Shown here piece by piece: positions 1 through 6,938 of a stretch of DNA of 13,666 nucleotides. The stretch covers positions 1-13,666 of the forward strand of contig CAZQEZ010000113.1 in assembly GCA_964592475.1 (NCBI GenBank). The letters are read 5' to 3'. The position numbers were made by a program, and so were the translations under genes. Source of the stretch: CAZQEZ01 sp964592475. Lineage in GTDB: Bacteria > Bacteroidota > Bacteroidia > Cytophagales > Cyclobacteriaceae. A model generated the notes under the pieces. The model was not told where the DNA came from. It made no database searches and saw only the letters and a program-made list of their open reading frames with translations. How positions within the stretch are numbered: the first letter of the stretch is position 1; each line of letters starts with the position of its first letter.

Positions 1-103
1 ACAGAAGTTTTTCACAGAGAATTTATTTTTTCTGAACAATCTTGAATAACAACCTGTAGTAAAGTTGTTTTTTAAATAATTTAATCTTAAAATATTTTTT
101 ATT

Positions 104-301
104 ATGTCACAAGAAACTAAAAACTGGCCAGATTTGGCAATCGGATTGTATGATAAGCTAACCGGCAGAGATGCGGAAATTTCTTACGAGTTTGATGATT
201 TTGAATTACATGTACCAAGCGGCACTAATGATAATGAAGCTGCCAAATGGAAAATGAACGGTACATTGAAAGTGAAAACTCACAATTTAAATAAACAATA
301 A
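104..301 (+). CDS. small conserved-looking acidic protein, function unknown
   Basis: This encodes a 65-residue soluble protein with no signal peptide, membrane segment or cysteine. It begins MSQETKNWPDLAIGLYDKL, and a helical N-terminal stretch (about residues 8-20) is followed by alternating hydrophobic/polar segments (ISYEFDDFELHV near 26-37, then WKMNGTLKVKT near 49-59) that suggest a small alpha plus beta-strand fold. The ATG at 104 is the only sensible start, following an AT-rich leader. It is first in a plus-strand run: the next gene starts 11 nt after its stop and a third follows closely, so the three are probably one transcript. I do not recognise a named family and assign no function. 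Gene reality is supported by length, operon packing and protein-like composition. Confidence 0.7.
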   Translation: MSQETKNWPDLAIGLYDKLTGRDAEISYEFDDFELHVPSGTNDNEAAKWKMNGTLKVKTHNLNKQ

Positions 302-312
302 AATAGAATTGT

Positions 313-624
313 ATGAAAAATATGGAAGTAAATACCGATATATCCATCAGCTTAAATGATGATTGCAAAATCAAAGTGGAAAATGAAGCAGATAATCACA
401 TCGCGGTCCACTTGCCTGATTGGAACCTGGTATCTACTTCCAATTTTCGTTCTCGTTTTAATATAGATAAAATAAATAAACTTTTACACCACATGCATTT
501 GATTGCATCAGTATATGTCAACAATAAGAGGGTAATCACGTTAGGTAACCAGAGAACATTAGGCGCCCAAAAGTTTGGTTTAGTGATCAAATATTTTGGA
601 AATTTATTTACTAGAAAAAAATAG
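313..624 (+). CDS. hypothetical protein, 103 aa, middle gene of small-protein operon
   Basis: This encodes a 103-residue protein without signal peptide or transmembrane segment. The N-terminal half is acidic and strand-like (SISLNDDCKIKVENEADNHI, about residues 11-30). The C-terminal half is basic: it has a helix with a histidine cluster (INKLLHHMHLI, about 54-64) and ends in KYFGNLFTRKK. A second methionine at residue 4 (position 322) is an alternative start giving 100 residues; the context does not decide between them. It lies 11 nt after the upstream gene and its stop is 1 nt before the next ATG, which indicates co-transcription and perhaps translational coupling. I recognise no family. 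The charge split might suit a nucleic-acid or protein partner, but that is speculation. Confidence 0.68.
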   Translation: MKNMEVNTDISISLNDDCKIKVENEADNHIAVHLPDWNLVSTSNFRSRFNIDKINKLLHHMHLIASVYVNNKRVITLGNQRTLGAQKFGLVIKYFGNLFTRKK

Positions 625-625
625 C

Positions 626-895
626 ATGGACCTATATCAAAGAATAGAAGGACAAGAATTTAAATTGAGAAACGGAGCTATAATAAATTCAGTAATTGAT
701 TTATACCAGACTTTAGTAGAAGATCAAATACCAATGGATGATTTTATGTTTCACGCTAAACGCAATGATTTCTCCAAGTGGATTGCTAATACCTACCATG
801 AAAAAGGTTTGGGCGATGAGTTGTTGGATTTAAAATCAAAAGAAAGATACATAAAGACATTAAGGAAAACCTTAAAGCATGGTAGCCTTACCTAG
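626..895 (+). CDS. DUF5752-like small protein
   Basis: This encodes an 89-residue cytoplasmic protein beginning MDLYQRIEGQEFKLRNGAII. I chose the ATG at 626, which sits 1 nt after the upstream stop; an in-frame TTG at 596 would add ten residues but lies inside the previous gene. Features seen are FKLRNGAIINSVIDLYQTL (about 12-30), then MDDFMFHAKRNDFSKWI (about 38-54), then a charged helical tail. The arrangement F-x-L-x-[NDG]-G, a helix, then F-x-x-H-x-x-x-x-DF-x-x-WI is what I recall of the DUF5752 family (function unknown); this is from memory and needs a profile search. It is the last gene of the three-gene run and meets the GH65 gene tail to tail: CTAG at 892-895 supplies the stop codon of both. 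A link to sugar metabolism through that neighbour is only inference. Confidence 0.72.
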   Translation: MDLYQRIEGQEFKLRNGAIINSVIDLYQTLVEDQIPMDDFMFHAKRNDFSKWIANTYHEKGLGDELLDLKSKERYIKTLRKTLKHGSLT

Positions 896-3297
896 TTTCT
901 ATTTTTTAATGCCAATGTTAACTCTTCATCTTCGGCCATTATGTTTTTGTTGCCATTTAAATATATAGCGATTTCTTCATTCCAACCCCCTTCGCTGGTA
1001 ATTTTTAAATTTTTATTATCAACTTGTATTTTCAGCCAATGATTTCTATAACGAATGCGCATGTTCATGTAGCTTATTTCTTTTGGTAGTACAGGATTAA
1101 AAATTAGCTTTTCATCTCTAATTTCTAAGCCCAAATAGCATCTTTGCATTAAATCTATAGTACCAGCCATAGCACCCAAGTGAATTCCTTCGCTAGTAGT
1201 ACCTCCTTGTATATCTTTAAAGTCGCTCATTAGAGCTTTCCTGAAGTTATGCCATGATTTACTTCTATCCGACTTTGCCATTACCCAAGAGTGCACTAGC
1301 TTACTCAAGGTAGAACCATGAGAAGTTACCTTATCATAATAATCAATATTTTTATTCAGCGCATCTTGGTTAAACTCATAACCTAATTTTGAAAATATAC
1401 TTTCCAATTCTTCAATAGATAGCAAGTAGAATAACATTAATACATCTGCTTGCTTGGCAGCCTTATAATTATTCACGTCGTCATTTTCACTTTCCAAAAT
1501 TCTATCTAAGCGTAGAACCTCACCATATTTTTCATGATATCTCTGCCAATCTAAATCCTGCAAGTTTGTAAATCCCTCAAATTGCTCGATTATACCATCT
1601 TTGATAAATGGAACATACATTTGTCTCGTTATTTTTTCCCAACGCTCCATTTCCTCTAAGTCTATTTTAAGTCTTTTCAGCATTTCCTTTTTACGGGTGT
1701 CACTGAGTAGCTCAAGTACTTTAAAAGCTCGCGCTAGTACCCAAACGGCCATTACATTGGTGTAAGCATTGTTATTAATGCCTGGTTCGTCTGAGTCAGG
1801 ATAATGAGTGTGATATTCATCCGGACCTACTACATTGAGTATTTGATAGCGACCTTTCTCTTTACAAAAGGAAACTTTTGAAGCCCAAAATTTGGCAATT
1901 TGCAAAAACAATTCAGCTCCATAAAATGACAAATAGCTCATGTCTTGATTTACCTCAAAATATTGCCAAATATTGTAAGCTATGGCAGCATTAACATGCC
2001 GTTGTAAGTAGGTATTGTCAGGAATCCATTTTCCGCTTTTGGGGTTTAGGTGTATTTCCTGGCTTTCTTCTCGTCCGTTACTTCCGCTCTGCCAGGGAAA
2101 CATGGCCCCTCGATATCCAGCTTTTTCAGCAGCGTATTCAGCAGCAGGTAATCTACGGTATCGGTACATCAACAGTTCTCTGGTTATTTCGGGAATACTA
2201 AAGTTGATGAAAGGGAATATAAATAATTCATCCCATAAAATATGGCCGCGGTATGCTTCTCCATGCAAACCCCTGCTTGGAATACCTATATCACGTTCAA
2301 TAGCATTTTTGGAAGCTACCTGCATTAGATGAAATATATGTAATCGCAGCACCAATTGATCCTCAGCTTGCTCGCTTCTTATTTTTATGTCGGTTCTATT
2401 CCATATCCTTTGCCAACCATCTACATGGTCTTCTAGTAATTTTTTAATTCGTGGTGTACGCCTGATTGCATTGATGGCATCTTCTGCAGGTGCAGTTATA
2501 GCATTATCACGAGATGTATAAATGGAAACTATTTTTTCTATTTCTATTGTCTTATTTTGCACTACCTCTACACGTAATACTTGCTCCACGTAACCATCTT
2601 CTTGATTGGTAGTCCGGTTAGTTGCCATGCGATTGGCTTCATTGTAAACCCGGGTATTCATAGCCTGGGTCATCTGTATTTTTGATTGTAATGTTTTTAC
2701 CTGAAGGAAGACACCATCTTCACCAAACTGCCCGGTTTTTTCAAATTCAAGGTGTTTTTGATTAAGTTGGCGATACCTTGCTACATTGTTGTTAATGACT
2801 TTGCCATCCAATGCGCTTTTAATTTCAATTTTTCCAGACCAATTTACGGGCTTTAATTTCCAATGAATACCGGCCAAGTGCTGAGAATTCATATGAACAA
2901 ATCGGGTACTTATCAGTTCAGTCTCTCTTCCTTCTTTATCTTTAAATAAAATATTTCTGATTAGCAGCCCATTTTCCAGATCCAGCGCTTTTTCATAATT
3001 GATAATACTAAAGCTGTCAAGGTTTAGCCAGTCTCCACCTTCAGGTTTAAAAGTAAGCATTAGCCAGTTAGGCCAATTTACAAAATCTTCATTGGTTATT
3101 AATTTACCTTCAACTTCTGACTCTAATCTGTTATAGCCTCCGGCAAGATAAGTGCCGGGATAATGAGTGCCGTCGTCTTTTGATTCTTCAGCTGCTCCTC
3201 TTGTAGCAAAGTAGCCATTGCCCAGGGTACAAAGTGCTTCTTGTTTGGGTTCTTCTCCGGGTTCGTATTGGTCATAGCGTATTTTCCAAAAATCCAT
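892..3297 (-). CDS. glycoside hydrolase family 65 protein (disaccharide phosphorylase or hydrolase)
   Basis: This encodes an 801-residue cytoplasmic enzyme without signal peptide, normal in length for GH65. Domains in order are an N-terminal beta-sandwich (about 1-270), a linker helix region, an (alpha/alpha)6 barrel (about 310-710) and a small C-terminal beta domain (about 725-801). Family signatures are GLHGEAYRGHILWDELFIFP (343-362), GPDEYH (491-496) with Glu494 as the expected general acid, KQADVLM (615-621), HGSTLSKLVHSWV (660-672), and GGTTSEGIHLGAMAGT (698-713), the region that binds phosphate in phosphorylases. GH65 acts on alpha-linked glucosides such as trehalose, maltose, kojibiose and nigerose. 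No beta-phosphoglucomutase gene lies next to it, and both hydrolases (including kojibiose and trehalose hydrolases) and phosphorylases exist in the family, so substrate and mechanism stay open. It appears to be transcribed alone, from the gap after the 3388-3418 terminator. Confidence 0.93.
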   Translation of the reverse strand: MDFWKIRYDQYEPGEEPKQEALCTLGNGYFATRGAAEESKDDGTHYPGTYLAGGYNRLESEVEGKLITNEDFVNWPNWLMLTFKPEGGDWLNLDSFSIINYEKALDLENGLLIRNILFKDKEGRETELISTRFVHMNSQHLAGIHWKLKPVNWSGKIEIKSALDGKVINNNVARYRQLNQKHLEFEKTGQFGEDGVFLQVKTLQSKIQMTQAMNTRVYNEANRMATNRTTNQEDGYVEQVLRVEVVQNKTIEIEKIVSIYTSRDNAITAPAEDAINAIRRTPRIKKLLEDHVDGWQRIWNRTDIKIRSEQAEDQLVLRLHIFHLMQVASKNAIERDIGIPSRGLHGEAYRGHILWDELFIFPFINFSIPEITRELLMYRYRRLPAAEYAAEKAGYRGAMFPWQSGSNGREESQEIHLNPKSGKWIPDNTYLQRHVNAAIAYNIWQYFEVNQDMSYLSFYGAELFLQIAKFWASKVSFCKEKGRYQILNVVGPDEYHTHYPDSDEPGINNNAYTNVMAVWVLARAFKVLELLSDTRKKEMLKRLKIDLEEMERWEKITRQMYVPFIKDGIIEQFEGFTNLQDLDWQRYHEKYGEVLRLDRILESENDDVNNYKAAKQADVLMLFYLLSIEELESIFSKLGYEFNQDALNKNIDYYDKVTSHGSTLSKLVHSWVMAKSDRSKSWHNFRKALMSDFKDIQGGTTSEGIHLGAMAGTIDLMQRCYLGLEIRDEKLIFNPVLPKEISYMNMRIRYRNHWLKIQVDNKNLKITSEGGWNEEIAIYLNGNKNIMAEDEELTLALKNRN

Positions 3298-3341
3298 AGA
3301 ATGATGTGAATAGTTACGTTTAAAAAATGCTCAATTTGGTG

Positions 3342-3349
3342 CAAAACTA
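3342..3349 (-). promoter_or_regulatory. possible Bacteroidota -7 box for the GH65 gene
   Basis: The minus strand reads TAGTTTTG here, an exact match to TAnnTTTG, 44 nt before the GH65 start codon and just downstream of the terminator that closes the preceding operon. No convincing -33 TTTG is seen at the expected 17-23 nt upstream, so this is a weak call resting on one box and position. Confidence 0.28.
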
Positions 3350-3387
3350 TAAACTTAACATATAGCCCAGGTTGATGTTTAGGGATC

Positions 3388-3418
3388 AAAAAAAAGGGCT
3401 TCTGATAACCAGAAGCCC
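3388..3418 (-). terminator. rho-independent terminator of the envelope operon
   Basis: A perfect 9-bp stem, GGGCTTCTG (3396-3404) with CAGAAGCCC (3410-3418), encloses a 5-nt loop. Read on the minus strand it is followed directly by eight T residues (3395-3388). It lies 33 nt after the stop of the PD40-OmpA gene and before the GH65 leader, so it ends the operon that starts at 8560 and isolates GH65. Confidence 0.9.
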
Positions 3419-3450
3419 CTAAATAAGAAACTGGTGCAGCGCCTGGTGCC

Positions 3451-5520
3451 CTATTTGCCAATTATGGTAAATTCAACCCGGCGATTTATCTGGCGACCAG
3501 TTTCAGTATCATTGTCGGCAATCGGCATAGACATGCCATAACCTTTAAATGTAATAGCTGCTTCCGGTATGCCATGAAGCAATAAATATTGTGCTACTGA
3601 TTCTGCTCTTTCTTCAGAAAGCTTCAAGTTATAGGCTTTTTTACCCACGTTATCAGTATGCCCGCCTATTTCAATCCTTATTTTAGGATTATCTTCTAGA
3701 AACTTAACTACTCGCTGTAATTCAGGGTAAGACTCCTCTTTTAAGGTAGCCTTTGCAGTCTCGAAGAAAATATTGTTTAATCTAACTGATTGACCAATTT
3801 CTAGCGGTACCAGATACAAGTCTTTCAATACTTTTATTTTCTCTGTTTCACCAGCAAGATTAATTACTTCAGTAACTGAATAGTAATCTTCTGCATCGGC
3901 GCTTAGCGTATGTATTGCTCCTAATGAAACTTCTACCGAGTATTCTCGCGAAGAAGAATCAATGGTAACTTTAGTAGCATTGGCATCATTTAATTTGATA
4001 GTAAGAGGTACATCCGACGGGAAGGGGTCTCCGGTATTTTTATCATAAATGCGGCCAGTAACTATCGCTGTTTTTTCTTTATCTACAAAAAGATCGCGAT
4101 TTATTTCTTTGTATTCATCAACGTTCTCAAGGTTCAAAATATCGGGTATAGGATCAAATTCATTGGTGTTTACTACCATTGTATAGGTATGACCATAAGG
4201 CAATTTCACCTCGTAAATACCGGCATCGTAATCTACATAAAGTGAATCAGGCACTTCTCCATTAATGATCAATCGAGGATTGCTGGTAGTAGGTATAAGC
4301 GCATTGGTGCTTTTTACTCTTAAGTTACCTTTTACCAGTACATAATCGAAGGGAGCCACGTAAAGATCGGCATACATTTCAGTGTATTCTTCAATTTCCG
4401 AAACATCGATTATTTTATTTCTTGGTTTGAATCTATCTACATTAGCAGTAAGCGAATAGCTATTGCCTAGCGGCATTGTGGCAGTAAAAGTTGATGTTTC
4501 ATGGTCAATTACCAATGAATCGATTGGAGTACCATTAGCCAAAATAGCAAAATCCTGACCTTTTTCAAGAACCTCTTTAGTTTTATAATTTAGTACTTTA
4601 CCGCGCACCACCACAAATGGTTTTTCTTCGAACAACTTAATTTTAAATAAATCCGAATTGCCCAAAGATTCGTTGCTGGAAGAATAAAAAGCAGTACTTC
4701 CGGATAAATTGGTTTTATAATACGATTCATATTTAAATGTATTGATAGTATCGTTGAGCAACACTGGCGTAGTCCATCGATTCCAATCGCCGGCCATCAT
4801 TTCACTACGGTAAATGTCATAGTTGTATTTGCTTCTACGGTTGCTGGCAAAATAGATTACATTGTTTTCCGCATTCAAAAACGGAGCAGTTTCTACAGCC
4901 CTGGAGCTTAAAGCTTTAATTTTTTTAGGCCTTGTATAGGTATCACCTTTCCGAAAACTAAAATAAATGTCTTGCTTTTTAGAATTTATGCTTTTACTAA
5001 AACATAAAACCAAAATCCTTTCATCAAGGCTTAGATAGGCATTAGTAATGGAGCCACTGTTCATTTTTGAAAAACCCATAATTTCCAGCGGTTCCGGCGT
5101 TGTCCATAGGTCATTGTTTTTTCTTATCAACGAAAGACCACGTTTTTTCCAAATGGTGCCGTTTTTATCGTAAATGCCATTGATCATAGCAGTTTTGCCG
5201 TCTTCACTTAAGGATAAAATTGAATTGTAACGACCTATATTTACATTATCCGGTAATCTTTCAGCTTCATTCCAGGAGCCATCTTCATTCATGGTAGTGA
5301 ACCAAATGTCCTGGCTGTTTTCTGCACCATATTTGTTTTCAGGATGATTTAACCTTACAAAATAAAGCGTGGTGCCATCGGGAGACATAATTGGATTTAT
5401 TTCGCTATAGTAAGAGTTTACAGCTTCTCCCAAATTTTGTGGTAAAAAGGAGCTTTGCTGAGCCTTTGCTGCGAAAGAACCAATTATTATAGTTAATAGC
5501 AATATTATTCTTTTCATCAT
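3451..5520 (-). CDS. PD40 propeller / tandem beta-domain / OmpA-like peptidoglycan-binding protein
   Basis: This encodes a 689-residue envelope protein with a signal peptide (MMKRIILLLTIIIGSFAAKA, cleavage before QQ at 21). Residues about 35-295 form a WD40-like (PD40) propeller, with repeats such as SPDGTTLYF (46-54) and NAENNVIYFASNRRS (216-230). Three tandem ~87-residue beta domains follow (about 302-388, 394-479, 484-570); each opens with a V-x-G strand, carries a G-x-x-[YH]-[ST] turn and ends in DLYV, DLFV or DLYL. The OmpA C-terminal domain (about 580-689) has GGHTDNVG and LSEERAESV, with Asp623 and Arg638 in the 15-residue spacing of the diaminopimelate-binding pair, and ends in NRRVEF. 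It probably anchors an outer-membrane assembly to peptidoglycan. PD40-OmpA proteins include PorE of type 9 secretion, but the TPR region of PorE is absent here. It is last in a three-gene operon, 20 nt after the barrel gene. Confidence 0.9.
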   Translation of the reverse strand: MMKRIILLLTIIIGSFAAKAQQSSFLPQNLGEAVNSYYSEINPIMSPDGTTLYFVRLNHPENKYGAENSQDIWFTTMNEDGSWNEAERLPDNVNIGRYNSILSLSEDGKTAMINGIYDKNGTIWKKRGLSLIRKNNDLWTTPEPLEIMGFSKMNSGSITNAYLSLDERILVLCFSKSINSKKQDIYFSFRKGDTYTRPKKIKALSSRAVETAPFLNAENNVIYFASNRRSKYNYDIYRSEMMAGDWNRWTTPVLLNDTINTFKYESYYKTNLSGSTAFYSSSNESLGNSDLFKIKLFEEKPFVVVRGKVLNYKTKEVLEKGQDFAILANGTPIDSLVIDHETSTFTATMPLGNSYSLTANVDRFKPRNKIIDVSEIEEYTEMYADLYVAPFDYVLVKGNLRVKSTNALIPTTSNPRLIINGEVPDSLYVDYDAGIYEVKLPYGHTYTMVVNTNEFDPIPDILNLENVDEYKEINRDLFVDKEKTAIVTGRIYDKNTGDPFPSDVPLTIKLNDANATKVTIDSSSREYSVEVSLGAIHTLSADAEDYYSVTEVINLAGETEKIKVLKDLYLVPLEIGQSVRLNNIFFETAKATLKEESYPELQRVVKFLEDNPKIRIEIGGHTDNVGKKAYNLKLSEERAESVAQYLLLHGIPEAAITFKGYGMSMPIADNDTETGRQINRRVEFTIIGK

Positions 5521-5540
5521 TTAATGGTTTTATTCTTTAT

Positions 5541-6938
5541 TTAAAAATTAGGTGGTGTAGAAATGCCTTCCTCTTCTTTGTCCCAGCCAAAAACCAGGTT
5601 AAGGCCAAAACGTAAATTAAGATTTTGCGTACTCCTCAGATAAGGATTTACTTCACCCGAAGTAATTAATGCAAATGGAGCGCTCAACAGATTGTCACTT
5701 ACAAAATAAAGTTGGATAGGCTGTAAATTGAATGAAAGACCCATTCCCAGATTATTAAATGATCGATTGTTGGCAGTGTAGCTAACCGACATACTCATTC
5801 GCCTACCGAATTCTTTGTGAATGTTGGCAGAAATACCTGAATTGAACCGACCATTGTAAAGTTCTCCCATCAATAAAAGATTGGCAGTTATATTACGAGC
5901 TAGCAAATAACTTCCGCTCAAATACATACGACCAGGTAAAAAGGTGCTGTAAGCCTCGCCATCTACTTCGTAAGGTTCAATATTATTGCTCAATGAGTCT
6001 ATGGTTTCACTAAATCCTTCCGATTGTCCATTAAGTAAATTTCCAATATTAAAACCTCTAAAAGTAAAATTAGCAGAATCACTATCCATTACGTAATTGG
6101 TAAGATTTTTTGTCCAGCGAATACTGCCTATGTCTACCAGGCTTAAGCCTACGGTCAACTTGTCCATGGGCTTATAAGTAGCTCCTAAATCGAGCGCAAA
6201 ACCAGTATTGCCCATTAAAGCCATTACATCTGAATATCCTTGAATATCTATTTCATTATTGATGAATTGACTTATGCCAGAAGTACGAAAAAGACCTTCG
6301 CCAACTACATTAATATGGTAATCCTGGGTGGTAGTAAGGTCGATTCGCGTGTTTTCTGAAGAAACATTGGCTATACCTTTTAAATATTTAAAGCGAGCAC
6401 CCACGGTCCAAAACCTGTCTATTTTGTAAGAACCGCCAACGCCATACTCTAAGTATTGGATCGATTCGGCTTCAGGGGAAAGAGTCATTGTTTCGCCAAG
6501 TTGGTTTCCTTCTACTACTAAACCTACAATGTCTCTGGGATACATAACCCTGTTGTAAGACTTTGGAGTAATATTAAACATAAAATGAACCCTGGGATTT
6601 ACTTTAAAAGCCAGGTGAAATAAATCTACATTGAAATTGAAATTCACATAATTCCTTGCACCAAGCTTATTATAAAACTCATTGAGCGTAAACTGTAAGG
6701 AATCACCTTCTTCCTGTTGCGAGATCAGGTGCTTATAAGCAAAGCCGCTGTTGCCATATTGGAAATAGATGGATGAAAGCCCCGGAAGCCCTACAGTAGC
6801 TTTGTACCGAGGTGTCATGGCCGGATTGTTGTAGCGCGATTGGCTTATACTTTGCATAAAATGCAAAGTGCTTTCATGCTGAGCCAATCCTATCATTGGT
6901 AACAGTAATAAAATGGTTGTTATTATTCTTTTCATCAT
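5541..6938 (-). CDS. DUF5723-like outer-membrane beta-barrel protein
   Basis: This encodes a 465-residue protein with a signal peptide (MMKRIITTILLLLPMIGLA, cleavage before QHES). The mature part is rich in amphipathic strands separated by short turns and ends in an aromatic strand (LRFGLNLVFGW) followed by a short acidic tail, as expected of an outer-membrane barrel. The N-terminal pattern SRYNNPAMTPRYKATVGLPG followed by LSSIYFQYGNSGF, then NYVNFNFNVDLFHLAFKV and FNITPKSYNRVMYPRD, is what I recall of DUF5723 (PF18990); the family has no established function and looks distantly like PorP/SprF barrels. The start ATG overlaps the upstream lipoprotein stop by one base (TAATG at 6940-6936), a sign of translational coupling. 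Two ATG codons stand in tandem; I chose the first because it makes the overlap, although the second is equally possible. Confidence 0.85.
   Translation of the reverse strand: MMKRIITTILLLLPMIGLAQHESTLHFMQSISQSRYNNPAMTPRYKATVGLPGLSSIYFQYGNSGFAYKHLISQQEEGDSLQFTLNEFYNKLGARNYVNFNFNVDLFHLAFKVNPRVHFMFNITPKSYNRVMYPRDIVGLVVEGNQLGETMTLSPEAESIQYLEYGVGGSYKIDRFWTVGARFKYLKGIANVSSENTRIDLTTTQDYHINVVGEGLFRTSGISQFINNEIDIQGYSDVMALMGNTGFALDLGATYKPMDKLTVGLSLVDIGSIRWTKNLTNYVMDSDSANFTFRGFNIGNLLNGQSEGFSETIDSLSNNIEPYEVDGEAYSTFLPGRMYLSGSYLLARNITANLLLMGELYNGRFNSGISANIHKEFGRRMSMSVSYTANNRSFNNLGMGLSFNLQPIQLYFVSDNLLSAPFALITSGEVNPYLRSTQNLNLRFGLNLVFGWDKEEEGISTPPNF

Noticed and set aside
60..67. TAAAGTTG as a -7 box for the small-protein operon
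   Set aside because: It has one mismatch to TAnnTTTG, and the nearest upstream TTG is only about 15 nt away, so the spacing is poor.
2015..2332. 105-codon plus-strand reading frame inside the GH65 gene
   Set aside because: It is the antisense shadow of the GH65 catalytic domain, whose motifs are fully intact on the minus strand.
3123..3461. 112-codon minus-strand frame across the GH65 start and the terminator
   Set aside because: It crosses the strong terminator and the GH65 N-terminus in another frame, and the peptide has low-complexity, non-protein-like character.
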